The notes beneath the pieces were generated by a model that was given only the letters and a program-made list of their open reading frames with translations, was not told where the DNA came from and did not search any database. Of a stretch of 64,000 bases of DNA, positions 9,045 through 17,606 are shown piece by piece. How positions within the stretch are numbered: position 1 is the stretch's first letter; every line of letters starts with the position of its first letter. This DNA is from Neobacillus thermocopriae. GTDB taxonomy: Bacteria; Bacillota; Bacilli; Bacillales; Cytobacillaceae. A program made the position numbers and the translations under genes. The stretch covers positions 160,205 to 224,204 of the forward strand of contig NZ_JAAIUV010000003.1 in the NCBI RefSeq assembly GCF_010975035.1, written 5' to 3'.

Positions 9045-9974
9045 TTATGTGATGGAATGTATCCAATCGGCTATATCTTGAATCACCTGATGATCTACTT
9101 TCTGTGGCACTTTATATTCTTTTTTTACTTTTAGAATTTCTCCGTATATGGCTGGCATAAATAAGTGGTTCAGATTTGGATAAAGTTTAAAGGTGACATT
9201 TGGCTTATCAGCCAATAGTTTTTTATATGCATGAAAATCCTTTTCTACTGATGTTTGGACATCTTTCTCTCCATGGAGAATGAGAACGGGTTTCTCTAAA
9301 TTTCTCAGATAATCAGGAGCAGGATGTTCTCCCATCTCTTTAAAATAATAGGCTCTAACATATTTGCCAAATAGTTTCGTTGATTTTGCTTCTTCATCAC
9401 TCATTTGATAGATTTGGTCAAATTTAGTAGCTAATTTGGCAACCTGTTTCTTAGCGATTATTTTGAGAAACCAATTTAACGAGTTTAAGACATCCTCATT
9501 TTGGGACAACATAATTTCTTCTATTTTACGCGGGGAACCAGCTGCAATGATGATGCCGGCAAAATGGCCACCTTCTGCATCAATACGTGGAGCCAACATC
9601 CCTCCCATACTATGACCTAAAACAAAGATCTTACTAGCATCAATCCGTGAATCATTTCGAAGAAAATTTGCTGCTAGAATGGCATCTTCTATCGTTTCTT
9701 CTTTGACTGTCATGTTGGTTTGGTGTTTCAATTCTTTGCCGTATACAAAGGTACGCTTATCATAACGTACTACCGCAATTCCTTTTTCGGAGAGTCCATC
9801 GGCTATATCTTTAAAAAAGTAATTATTTCCGACTTTTGCATCCATATTGGCTGGACCCGAGCCGTGGACCAATACAACTGCAGGAACCGAACCATTCCTT
9901 TCATCTGGAAGGGACAATTTGCCATTAAGTGGATATTTTGTTCCTGCCCCTATGACAATTTTTTCATCGGCCAT
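9045..9974 (-). CDS. alpha/beta hydrolase (acyl esterase/peptidase-like)
   Basis: This is a 309-residue single-domain serine hydrolase without a signal peptide, so probably cytoplasmic. The oxyanion region is LVHGSGPANMDA near residue 35, the nucleophile elbow is GHSMGG near 120, the acid is in HGEKDVQ near 235 and the catalytic His is in NLNHLF near 268. The layout matches the dienelactone-hydrolase/S9-like proteins often annotated as alpha/beta hydrolase of unknown substrate. The ATG at 9974 follows AGGAGG. It stands alone, convergent with rlmA. Confidence 0.85.
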   Translation of the reverse strand: MADEKIVIGAGTKYPLNGKLSLPDERNGSVPAVVLVHGSGPANMDAKVGNNYFFKDIADGLSEKGIAVVRYDKRTFVYGKELKHQTNMTVKEETIEDAILAANFLRNDSRIDASKIFVLGHSMGGMLAPRIDAEGGHFAGIIIAAGSPRKIEEIMLSQNEDVLNSLNWFLKIIAKKQVAKLATKFDQIYQMSDEEAKSTKLFGKYVRAYYFKEMGEHPAPDYLRNLEKPVLILHGEKDVQTSVEKDFHAYKKLLADKPNVTFKLYPNLNHLFMPAIYGEILKVKKEYKVPQKVDHQVIQDIADWIHSIT

Positions 9975-10141
9975 TGTGTTTTCCTCCTATCTACCACTCA
10001 TTCTATTATTTTCGTTCCATTAGGTTGATTTCCCTGCCTAAATCATTTTATCGACTATCCATTTGGTTTCCTTGGAGAAAGGAAAAGAGGTAGACAAACA
10101 ACTCCCATTTGTCATTCTCTATATGGTGGTATATAGCAAAG

Positions 10142-10174
10142 AAAAAAGTTCCTCCTTACTTGAGGAACTTTTTT
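10142..10174. terminator. bidirectional terminator
   Basis: AAAAAGTTCCTC and GAGGAACTTTTTT form an AT-tailed stem-loop directly downstream of the small - strand gene at 10183. Confidence 0.85.
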
Positions 10175-10182
10175 AAAACCGA

Positions 10183-10389
10183 TTAACAATTAGCTTTTAT
10201 TTCCTTTTCTAACTCTTCAATTTCTAATTGCCATTGATCTCGTGTACTATACAAAATTTCGCATACAAATTTTGAAAAGGAATTTTTATTTTGATTTAGC
10301 TCTTGTTCTAACTCTTTTAAATCTGCTTTTAATTTTTCCACTACTTCTTTTTTTTCGTCGATAGATAGATATTCGTAAATTTTTCTCAT
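10183..10389 (-). CDS. small coiled-coil protein of unknown function
   Basis: This is a 68-residue charged protein rich in Glu, Lys and Leu with heptad-like spacing, predicted to be largely helical or coiled coil. A strong ribosome site (AGGAGAGGA) precedes the ATG and a good terminator follows, so I regard it as a real gene. No family recognised. It lies just downstream of the LacI gene on the same strand and might be co-transcribed with it (41-base gap). Confidence 0.65.
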   Translation of the reverse strand: MRKIYEYLSIDEKKEVVEKLKADLKELEQELNQNKNSFSKFVCEILYSTRDQWQLEIEELEKEIKANC

Positions 10390-10430
10390 GACATAATCCT
10401 CTCCTATCTCCTCGAATAATGGATAAGAAT

Positions 10431-11393
10431 TTACACAGTTTGTCGTTCGATTAATTTAACTTGTATCTCTTCATGAGAATTTTTCTCCTTGTCGATGGCC
10501 TGAAGGAATAATTTTTTTCCGATTTCAACCAAAGGGATTTCGAGTGTGGTGATGTGCATGATTTTTGCGATTGGCTGGTTATCAAACCCCATAATGGCTA
10601 ATTGTTCAGGGATGGAGATTCCTTTTTCCTTACAGCAAGTAATGATACCAGCTGCCACAATATCGCTAGTCACTAACAAGGCAGTAGGTGGATCATCCAT
10701 TTCTGTTAATTGCTGCACCACTTTAACTCCATCCTCAAATTTAAGACATTGATCAAAAATGTAATGGGGGACATAGGGTGCATGGATCTTTTTCAGAAAC
10801 TCTTTGTAGGCTTTTTCCCTTTGCTTACTATTGGTTCCTGACTTTCTACCAATGCAATAACCGATCTTTTGATGGCCATTCTTATGTAAATATTCTAAGG
10901 CATTGAAAAAACTTTTATAATGGTCAATAAAGGTGGAAGATACCTTTCGCCCCCTTGAATCTTCACAAAGAACGATGGGGCCGTATTGTACATACTCTTC
11001 GATCACATCCCAACTACAGCTTCTTGAACAGATAATTAAAGCATCAATCTGTTTATGTTGTAACATCTTTAATGCTTCCACTTCTCTGTTCACCTCATAA
11101 TTGGTTTGGAACAGAACTAATTTGTAATTGTTCTTTACCGCTTCATTAGATATTCCTTCCATTAACAAACCAAAGTAAGGATGATTGGTGAAAGGAATGA
11201 CTACCCCTATGAGAAAGGTTTCTCCTTTACTTAAATGAACCGCATTTAAATTTCGTTTGTAGTTGGTTTCCTCTATCGCCCTCCTAACCGCTTCTCTTTT
11301 TTCTTCGCTCACATATGGATGATTATTCAATACACGGGAAACGGTTGTAACAGATACTCCTGCTTTTTTTGCAATATCTTTAATATTTGCCAT
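10431..11393 (-). CDS. LacI family transcriptional regulator
   Basis: The product is a 320-residue LacI/GalR repressor. The N-terminal helix-turn-helix reads NIKDIAKKAGVSVTTVSRVL, followed by a hinge and a periplasmic-binding-protein-like sensor domain beginning LIGVVIPFTNHPYFG and including LVTSDIVAAGI and MGFDNQPIA. The start MANIKDIA at 11393 follows AAGGAG; a longer reading from 11477 runs through the probable promoter and operator. The ligand is unknown: no sugar operon is adjacent, only the small protein at 10183 and a divergent small membrane ORF. A palindrome 42 bases upstream suggests autoregulation. Confidence 0.88.
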   Translation of the reverse strand: MANIKDIAKKAGVSVTTVSRVLNNHPYVSEEKREAVRRAIEETNYKRNLNAVHLSKGETFLIGVVIPFTNHPYFGLLMEGISNEAVKNNYKLVLFQTNYEVNREVEALKMLQHKQIDALIICSRSCSWDVIEEYVQYGPIVLCEDSRGRKVSSTFIDHYKSFFNALEYLHKNGHQKIGYCIGRKSGTNSKQREKAYKEFLKKIHAPYVPHYIFDQCLKFEDGVKVVQQLTEMDDPPTALLVTSDIVAAGIITCCKEKGISIPEQLAIMGFDNQPIAKIMHITTLEIPLVEIGKKLFLQAIDKEKNSHEEIQVKLIERQTV

Positions 11394-11434
11394 CGTTTGA
11401 AACTCCTTACGAAAATGGTTTTTTCTTCTTGATC

Positions 11435-11448
11435 TGAAATGCGTTTCA
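11435..11448. promoter_or_regulatory. probable LacI-family operator
   Basis: TGAAATGCGTTTCA is a 14-bp imperfect palindrome (six of seven pairs) between the lacI start and the divergent small ORF. It resembles LacI/CcpA operators but has GC rather than CG at the centre, so it fits CcpA poorly and the local regulator better. Confidence 0.55.
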
Positions 11449-11497
11449 CCATTTACAATCATTTTGACATCATTCACCGTGATAAGGAGTGAAGGAA

Positions 11498-11617
11498 ATG
11501 TTCGTTATGAAAGGTATTTTGTGCTTATTGTTCTTATGCGGCTCTATTCTAATATTAGCATCATTTTCCATTTCCCAGTATCAAAAAAGACATCCCAACA
11601 AAAAAACAAAAGAGTAG
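11498..11617 (+). CDS. small single-pass membrane protein
   Basis: This is a 39-codon ORF with a good ribosome site (AAGGAGTGAAGGAA before ATG). It encodes one hydrophobic segment (GILCLLFLCGSILILASF) followed by a short basic tail, ending KKTKE. It is divergent from the LacI regulator with the palindrome between them, so it may be the regulator's target. No family recognised. Confidence 0.5.
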   Translation: MFVMKGILCLLFLCGSILILASFSISQYQKRHPNKKTKE

Positions 11618-11701
11618 GGGATAAATTACTATTATTGTAATATTTGGATAATGGTTACTGTATAGAAAATGAGAGGGAAGATGTCATGAAAAGTAGGGGA
11701 T

Positions 11702-12051
11702 ATGATAACATTTGAACGGACTTTTACTGTGTGGGATGTAGAATGATTTACTAAGATTTCAGGAGATAAGGGGATTTATCATAAAACCCTGGAAGAACAG
11801 GGAAGACTGTTCATCAATGGACTATTAACCTTTACGCTGATTACAAATGTAGACAGGGATCCAAACGTTTTGTCTCGTATAATGGATTTTGAGATACCAT
11901 CATTTGTGAGGTAAAAATTGAAAACTACGAATAGCAGGAAGAAAAAAATCGAACTGCTATCGCTGCCTCCTTTGTATGTAAAAATCAGAACGATAAAGAG
12001 GTCTTAAAAGAGGCTTTGCGGGTGTTATTTTATAAATACCATCTATATTGA
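11702..12051 (+). pseudogene. decayed MaoC-like dehydratase gene
   Basis: Reading across the stops gives a recognisable hot-dog/MaoC-type protein: FTVWDVE, stop, FTKISGDKGIYH (the MaoC catalytic signature normally ends SGDxNPxH), then RLFINGLLTFTLI. After FEIPS the frame changes and continues IICEVKIENYE, stop, EEKNRTAIAASFVCKNQ. I count two in-frame stops (11744, 11932) and a deletion near 11900 that removes about eight residues. The enzyme is surely inactive. Family members hydrate or dehydrate enoyl-CoA thioesters. Nothing flanking points to a pathway. Confidence 0.7.
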
Positions 12052-12154
12052 CGTAATAGTAGTAGCGATGGAAAAAACTGGTTTTTAAGGGGAAAACGTG
12101 CATATACATGCCAAAAATAAAGGGAAGACAAAGGCCTTCCCTCAAAATGAATGG

Positions 12155-12649
12155 TTACTTTATATTCTCATAATGTTCATGAAACACTTTAAAAAGCCTT
12201 TCATCTCCACCGCGGTCGGGATGGAGGGCTTTTAACAACTTTTTAAATTCTTTTTTTAGATCGTGGCTGTTTGAGTCTTGGTCCAGTCTCAACAACTCAC
12301 TATAGTTCATAGTGCTAGATCCATTAAGTTCCATCTGTGTGTTTAGGCATTTTTTTAAGGTGCGTACCTTAGATTGTTCAATATGTACACGGGTCTTTAA
12401 TAGTTCTATTTGTTCGGTCAGACGGCGATTTTCCTGAAGGGACTCTTCTAATTGGGAAGAAAGGTGAGCGGTATGGGTTTGTATCATAAACGCAATAAGG
12501 TCTTTAATATGGATTTTGTAGGTGGTGTTCCTTCTTTTGTCCATTTTGGCCTTTATTTTGCCTTCCTTAATCCATGTCATTACCTCTTGATCACTGGCAG
12601 CAATGCCATTCGAAGTTAAATGGGCAGCAGCTTCTTTTACACTCAGCAT
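12155..12649 (-). CDS. HTH / coiled-coil / J-domain protein
   Basis: This 164-residue protein joins an N-terminal excisionase/MerR-like helix-turn-helix (LSVKEAAAHL, then WIKEGKIKAKM) to a central coiled coil (about residues 65-105). It ends with a C-terminal J-domain fragment containing the Hsp70-stimulating HPD tripeptide in LLKALHPDRGGDERLF. DnaJ homologues carry J at the N-terminus; here it is at the C-terminus after a DNA-binding module. That suggests recruitment of DnaK to a DNA site or regulator, which is inference. ATG 12649 is chosen; GTG 12658 is possible. A perfect palindrome lies about 40 bases upstream. Confidence 0.8.
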   Translation of the reverse strand: MLSVKEAAAHLTSNGIAASDQEVMTWIKEGKIKAKMDKRRNTTYKIHIKDLIAFMIQTHTAHLSSQLEESLQENRRLTEQIELLKTRVHIEQSKVRTLKKCLNTQMELNGSSTMNYSELLRLDQDSNSHDLKKEFKKLLKALHPDRGGDERLFKVFHEHYENIK

Positions 12650-12688
12650 ATTTCTCACTCACTTTTTCCGTAACTAGATTGACATTTA

Positions 12689-12704
12689 AGGATAGAACTA
12701 TCCT
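12689..12704. promoter_or_regulatory. 16-bp palindrome upstream of the J-domain gene
   Basis: AGGATAGAACTATCCT has perfectly complementary 7-base arms around AA. It lies in the promoter region of the HTH/J-domain gene and could be its own operator. Confidence 0.45.
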
Positions 12705-12965
12705 ATCATTGAATTTTTTCAGAAAAAGGACAGGATTGTGACATGAAATTAAAGTATATTTACAAGTTCATGAAATAAAGATCCTATTCAACAAGTCAGC
12801 TATCCAATTATCGGTGTTGACTTTTTATGTAATAAAAAAGACGGAATTTGGCTTGGTTTTATTTTAGGACTCCAGTAAAACGGGTTTTTGTAAATATCCT
12901 AGGGAGAGGGAAAAATAAAAGTAGAATACGTAAAAAACAAAGAAACGTGTAAAAAATGATTTTTT

Positions 12966-12974
12966 TGATATAAT
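12966..12974 (+). promoter_or_regulatory. extended -10 promoter of yhdT-panF
   Basis: TGATATAAT is a consensus extended -10 element about 90 bases before yhdT; no good -35 is present, as is usual for extended -10 promoters. The 12705-12960 stretch otherwise holds nothing I recognise. Confidence 0.6.
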
Positions 12975-13062
12975 GAGCCAGTCACAGGGAAGGCTTGATT
13001 TATTAATTCCTTTATTCAAATAGGCTTTTACGTATAAAATAGGTTCGGAAAGGTGTGAGAGT

Positions 13063-13335
13063 ATGGAAGATAAACGTTTTAAATATGCACATAGAGAAGC
13101 GAAAATCGGTGTCATCCTTGTCATCATCAATTTTGCTATTTGGTATGGCTTTGCCTATGGATTGGGAGGACAAGATCCAACTACGTATACATACATTCTT
13201 GGTTTTCCAGCCTGGTTTTTTTATAGCTGTATTGCTGGAACTGTTTTTATGATTGTGCTGATTGCCGTCGTCATAAAATTCTTCTTCACTGAAGTTTCCC
13301 TTGAGGAGGAGGATGACGGATGCATTGGCAAGTAA
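13063..13335 (+). CDS. yhdT: YhdT family small membrane protein (DUF997)
   Basis: A 90-residue protein with two transmembrane segments, beginning KRFKYAHREAKIGVILV and containing FPAWFFYSCI, the YhdT/DUF997 signature. YhdT genes sit directly before panF in many bacteria and are presumed accessory subunits of that symporter. Here the end overlaps the panF start by 16 bases, which supports translational coupling. Confidence 0.88.
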   Translation: MEDKRFKYAHREAKIGVILVIINFAIWYGFAYGLGGQDPTTYTYILGFPAWFFYSCIAGTVFMIVLIAVVIKFFFTEVSLEEEDDGCIGK

Positions 13336-14762
13336 TCATTCCACTGGTCATATTCCTTGTGAGTATATTTTGTATAGGTTTTTGGGCAAATGCACGTTTG
13401 CGACACTCCAATTCATTTCTATCGGATTATTTCCTTGGCGGACGAGAAATGGGTGGCTTCTTGCTTGCGATGACCATGATGGCGACCTATGGAAGTGCGT
13501 CAAGCTTTATTGGTGGTCCGGGTGTGGCCTATCAAACGGGATTAGGTTGGGTCTTACTAGCTATGGCTCAATTGCCGGCAGGATATTTTGTCTTAATGAT
13601 TTTAGGAAAAAAATTTGCGATTATCGCTCGGAAATATGAGGCAATTACCTTAATTGATTTCCTTAAGGCACGTTATCAATCCAATGTAATTGTTCTACTT
13701 TCTGCATTTGCGATTTTTGTTTTTTTATTCGCTTCCATGACTGCCCAATGGGTTGGTGGTGCCCGATTAATCGAGTCATTAACTGGGGTATCTTATCAAG
13801 GAGCATTGTTGATTTTTTCAGTAGCGGTGCTAGTTTATGTCATTATTGGCGGATTTGCGGCAGTTGCTTTAACCGATGCCATGCAGGGATCGGTCATGAT
13901 TATTGGGACGGTCATTCTCTTGGTTGCTGTGATCACGGAAGGAGGCGGGGTTTCTGCCATTATGGCGAATCTTGTGGCGGAAAATCCTAATTTCGTTTCG
14001 CCATTCGGGGCAGATGCTAGTCTTTCACCGCTTTATGTATCGACCTTCTGGATCTTAATTGGAATTGGAGTCATTGGTCTTCCGCAAATCGCTGTTCGGG
14101 CGATGAGTTATAAGGAGTCAAAAGGAATGCATCGTGCCATTATTATTGGAACCATTGGTATTGGAACGATTATGTTTGGGATGCACTTAATCGGTGTATT
14201 TGGACGAGCCGTGATTCCAGGAATAGAAGTAGGTGATAAAGTAATGCCTACTTTAACGCTGGAAATTTTACCGCCAGTACTTGCTGGAATCGTTTTGGCG
14301 GCACCAATGGCAGCCATTATGTCGACAGTAAATGCCTTGTTAATCCTTGTAAGTTCAACGCTTGTTAAAGATGTCTATTTAAACTATTTGAAACCTAAGG
14401 CGAATGAGGCGGAAATCAAACGGATGAGTTTTCTTGTGACAACCATTATTGGGATTGCTGTTGTAGGTTTTGCCATTCGTCCACCAGAACTATTAATTTG
14501 GTTAAATTTATTTGCCTTTGGTGGGCTGGAATCCGCCTTTTTATGGACCGTTGTTTTAGGTCTCTATTGGAATAGGGCAAATAAATATGGAGCATTGGCA
14601 TCGATGGTAATCGGACTAGTTTCGTATGTGTATATTTATCAATTTCATGGGAATTTGCTTGGTATGCACACGGTAACAATTCCTGTCATTATTTCTCTCC
14701 TTGTGTTTGTTCTGGTAAGTAAGTGTACAAAGCAAATGGTTCAGCAACCATGGATGTCTTAA
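13320..14762 (+). CDS. panF: sodium/pantothenate symporter
   Basis: This is a 480-residue sodium:solute symporter with about 12-13 transmembrane segments and the close length of known PanF proteins. Recognisable stretches include SFLSDYFLGGREMGGF near residue 30, TYGSASSFIGGPG near 58, and GLPQIAVRAMSYK near 255. It takes up pantothenate, the precursor of coenzyme A, with sodium. GAGGAGG at 13303-13309 precedes the ATG, within the yhdT coding sequence. Related symporters (proline, other solutes) share the fold, but the YhdT neighbour favours PanF. Confidence 0.9.
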   Translation: MHWQVIIPLVIFLVSIFCIGFWANARLRHSNSFLSDYFLGGREMGGFLLAMTMMATYGSASSFIGGPGVAYQTGLGWVLLAMAQLPAGYFVLMILGKKFAIIARKYEAITLIDFLKARYQSNVIVLLSAFAIFVFLFASMTAQWVGGARLIESLTGVSYQGALLIFSVAVLVYVIIGGFAAVALTDAMQGSVMIIGTVILLVAVITEGGGVSAIMANLVAENPNFVSPFGADASLSPLYVSTFWILIGIGVIGLPQIAVRAMSYKESKGMHRAIIIGTIGIGTIMFGMHLIGVFGRAVIPGIEVGDKVMPTLTLEILPPVLAGIVLAAPMAAIMSTVNALLILVSSTLVKDVYLNYLKPKANEAEIKRMSFLVTTIIGIAVVGFAIRPPELLIWLNLFAFGGLESAFLWTVVLGLYWNRANKYGALASMVIGLVSYVYIYQFHGNLLGMHTVTIPVIISLLVFVLVSKCTKQMVQQPWMS

Positions 14763-14785
14763 TGCCAATTAATGTACGGAAAAAT

Positions 14786-14815
14786 GAGCACAGCCCCAAG
14801 GATGGGTCTGTGCTC
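14786..14815. terminator. hairpin between panF and CBS gene
   Basis: GAGCACAG-CCC and GGG-CTGTGCTC form a strong stem between convergent genes. The T-tract is poor, so efficiency as an intrinsic terminator is uncertain. Confidence 0.55.
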
Positions 14816-14834
14816 ACTTCTTAAATTCTTTTGA

Positions 14835-15269
14835 TTACTGCTGAGGAGCAGAAGGAGTGGAAATACTTTGTAAAGCTTGTTCGGCTTCATTTGCATAGAT
14901 ATTTTGTACGGCAAGATCGCCTAGAGCCACCATTCCTACGATTTTTCCATTCTCTGTTACTGGTAATCGGCGAATTTGTTGTTGTGCCATCAAATTGGCC
15001 GCCTCATGAACATCCATATCAGGTGTAGCTTGTACAATTTTTTGTGCTGTCATGACTTGAGACACAGGTGTTTGTGCTCCTTCTCCTTGTGCTGTTGTAC
15101 GAAGGGTAATATCACGGTCGGTAATCATTCCAACCACTTCTTTATTGTTGTTGACTACTGGGATTGCGCCAATATTATATTGACTCATTAACGCGGCAGC
15201 TTCTTGTACAGTTTGTGTTTCATTAACAGTAACCACATTAGATGTCATGATATCTCTTAATTGTGCCAT
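14835..15269 (-). CDS. CBS-domain-pair protein (YhcV-like)
   Basis: The 144-residue protein consists of two CBS domains and a short tail. Each repeat has the GAIPVV or RRLPVT strand followed by GMITDRDITLR or GMVALGDLA. CBS pairs bind adenine nucleotides and act as energy or nucleotide sensors; this stand-alone type is very like Bacillus YhcV, whose role is unknown. The ATG follows TTGGAGG. It stands alone between panF and the CAP protein. The 470 bases upstream hold only AT-rich promoter sequence for the CAP gene (TATGAT near 15682). Confidence 0.85.
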   Translation of the reverse strand: MAQLRDIMTSNVVTVNETQTVQEAAALMSQYNIGAIPVVNNNKEVVGMITDRDITLRTTAQGEGAQTPVSQVMTAQKIVQATPDMDVHEAANLMAQQQIRRLPVTENGKIVGMVALGDLAVQNIYANEAEQALQSISTPSAPQQ

Positions 15270-15738
15270 GTAATGACCTCCAAAATAAAATTTTCTTTTA
15301 TAGGATGGGATCGAGTAGCTATTTTATTAATGGTACATTTTACTAGCCAATGGCTACGCAGCTTTGGTGGAATATAAATGCATGCGTCAGCCAAATTTTC
15401 CTTCGATATTTGCTTGTATCATGGTTAATCTAGGTGTAAGGTTTGATATTTTTTAGAAACAGTTGTAAAAAAAGCGCGTTTTCTGCAAGTATGTCAACCC
15501 TAAAAATGTACATAAATCATGGAAATAATGATAGATATTGGGGATTTTGTGGAAAAGGAAACGATTCCAATTAGGCGAATAAAACTTGTCATTCTAAGCT
15601 TTGTTAGATGTATCGTGATAAAAACACGAAAGGATATTCACCCACTTCCAACTCCTTCCTGAAATATGACAAAAATCTCATGGTATGATGAAAGTGAATT
15701 TTGGCAACAGCGATTTTTGACAGGGGAGGATGTTAGAA

Positions 15739-16473
15739 ATGGCAAAGAAAAAAGGATTAGTAACTGTTGCAGCGGCGGCAGCGTTATTGATGACAAGCCC
15801 TATCGTTCATAAGGCAGAAGCCGCAACCATCAAAACTGATGTACAAAAACATGTATATGTATACCAAAGCACGAATTGGAATGATATAAATAAAATTTTA
15901 GAGCAAATCTATTCACAATATGGCATAAAGATTCCAAAGCAGACGGTGACTCAGCAGCAATCACCTAAAATGAACCCAACTGAACAGACACAGAAGCCTG
16001 CACAGCCTAAAACAACTCAGCCTGTTCAGCAACCTGTAAAGGCTGAAAAGCCAGCAACACCACAACAACCAGCATCTAAGCAAACAACGAACAGCTTAAG
16101 CGCCTATGAGCAAAAAGTGGTTGACCTTACCAACCAAGAACGTGCAAAACAAGGTCTTCCTGCTCTTAAGGTGGACGAGCAATTAAGTAAAATGGCGCGT
16201 GAAAAATCACGTGACATGTCCGCAAAAAACTATTTCAGCCATACGAGCCCAACTTATGGTTCACCATTTGATATGATGAAACAATATGGCATTTCTTATC
16301 GTTCTGCTGGTGAAAATATTGCCATGGGACAACGTACACCAGAGGAAGTAGTTAAGGCGTGGATGAATAGTGAAGGCCATCGTAAGAATATTTTAAATCC
16401 GAACTTCACACATATTGGCGTTGGCCACGTTTCTCAAGGTAACTATTGGACACAAGAGTTTATTGGTAAATAA
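15739..16473 (+). CDS. secreted CAP-domain protein (YkwD-like)
   Basis: This 244-residue exported protein starts with a signal peptide (MAKKKGLVTVAAAAALLMTS, cleavage after AEA near residue 29). A Gln/Pro/Thr-rich linker (about 70-120) follows, then a CAP/SCP domain with LTNQERAKQGLPAL, YFSHTSP, AGENIA and GHRKNILNPNFTHIGVG. CAP proteins of bacilli are found in spores and cultures; their activity is unclear. GGGGAGG touches ATG 15730 but sits 9 bases from ATG 15739, so I choose the latter. A terminator follows. Confidence 0.9.
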   Translation: MAKKKGLVTVAAAAALLMTSPIVHKAEAATIKTDVQKHVYVYQSTNWNDINKILEQIYSQYGIKIPKQTVTQQQSPKMNPTEQTQKPAQPKTTQPVQQPVKAEKPATPQQPASKQTTNSLSAYEQKVVDLTNQERAKQGLPALKVDEQLSKMAREKSRDMSAKNYFSHTSPTYGSPFDMMKQYGISYRSAGENIAMGQRTPEEVVKAWMNSEGHRKNILNPNFTHIGVGHVSQGNYWTQEFIGK

Positions 16474-16496
16474 AAATTACTTCTCTGATAACTTTT

Positions 16497-16526
16497 ACGC
16501 ATGGGGAATCCATGCGTATTTTTTTA
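16497..16526 (+). terminator. terminator of CAP gene
   Basis: ACGCATGG (16497-16504) and CCATGCGT (16510-16517) with a T-run. Confidence 0.9.
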
Positions 16527-16680
16527 TGTTTAAAGGATGTTACAAGCGCGGATCTTTATGATTTTATGAAAAAAATGACCGAAATTTTATTTTGAAAGAC
16601 TTACTTGTTTTATTCTGATTATTTGTTAAAATATACCTGTTAAATTAAGGGAATTTTTCTTTAAAGGAGAGGAATTACAA

Positions 16681-16872
16681 TTGAATATCGGTTTAGGGCT
16701 CGTACTAATACCAATTGCCATTATTTTTATTTCACTAGGGATATTCTCTCGAAAAAAGAAAAATAACATCATTGGTAATGGATTGTTAATAGCAGGTACC
16801 GTCATTTTAATGGGAAGCGTTACTTTACTTACGGGTTTATATGATCCATATGCCAATCACATTCCAAAATGA
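16681..16872 (+). CDS. small two-pass membrane protein
   Basis: The protein has 63 residues, starting at TTG after an excellent AAGGAGAGG site. Two hydrophobic segments (LGLVLIPIAIIFISLGIF and NGLLIAGTVILMGSVTLL) flank a KKKNN loop. Family not recognised; a single gene. Confidence 0.65.
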   Translation: MNIGLGLVLIPIAIIFISLGIFSRKKKNNIIGNGLLIAGTVILMGSVTLLTGLYDPYANHIPK

Positions 16873-17046
16873 CAATTAGCCATCATCTAAAAAAGAAACG
16901 GTAGTATTATTAGTAATAATGGCATGCACAAGTTCATTCAACTAACGGGGCCATTTAGTTGGAGTGAATCATCGAAATATTTAAACCTTTTTCTAATTAA
17001 TATTTACTAATAATTAAATAAGCATAATCAAAAGGAGGGGAAATCA

Positions 17047-17244
17047 ATGTATGAATACAAGTTTGTAAAAATAGAGTTGAAAAAATTATCTGGTAAACCT
17101 AAGGAAGACTATCGAGAAGTCATTAAAAATCACGCAAATGAAGGCTGGCGTTTTGTTCAAATTTTTTCTCCTGATTTTGTAACTTCAGGAGTTGCAGTAG
17201 GATCATACTTTGAATTGATATTTGAAAGACCTATAAAACAGTAA
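17047..17244 (+). CDS. DUF4177 family protein
   Basis: A 65-residue soluble protein of the DUF4177 type: MYEYKFVKIEL at the start, HANEGWRFVQIFSP in the middle and YFELIFERP at the end. AAAGGAGGGG precedes the ATG. Function unknown. Confidence 0.8.
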   Translation: MYEYKFVKIELKKLSGKPKEDYREVIKNHANEGWRFVQIFSPDFVTSGVAVGSYFELIFERPIKQ

Positions 17245-17327
17245 ACAGAAACCATTCGTTATGAAAGTTTGTGAAACATAACATTTAAACTAAAGAGGGC
17301 TTTAATAGAAGAACATTATGCTTAATA

Positions 17328-17363
17328 AAGACCATCATCCAGTGGATAAGAGGTCTTTTTTTT
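17328..17363 (+). terminator. terminator after DUF4177 gene
   Basis: AAGACC pairs with GGTCTT over a 15-base loop, followed by a long T-run. Confidence 0.75.
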
Positions 17364-17451
17364 ATCTCAAATAGAATAGGTATTATCGAAGTTGGAAAAT
17401 TTTAAATATCCCCCTTAAAACAAATGTCCATCGCATGTTATAAAAGAAATA

Positions 17452-17477
17452 ATGACGCGCGACCATTCACGCGTCAT
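17452..17477. terminator. GC-rich hairpin downstream of the MFS gene
   Basis: ATGACGCG (17452-17459) and CGCGTCAT (17470-17477) form a perfect 8-bp stem. It lies 130 bases past the stop of the - strand transporter and has AT-rich flanks on both sides. Confidence 0.5.
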
Positions 17478-17606
17478 ATTATATGTCATTGATTCGATAT
17501 GCACCTTAAAACGGAACACCTTAGTCATTCACCGATGCTTTTTATTCATGTTCACTTACATACCTAAATGATGCTAAAACCATTTCAAAACCAAACTTTT
17601 TCGTTT

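Noticed and set aside
11435..11448. CcpA (cre) site before lacI
   Set aside because: The centre reads GC where cre needs CG, so it is more likely an operator for the local LacI protein.
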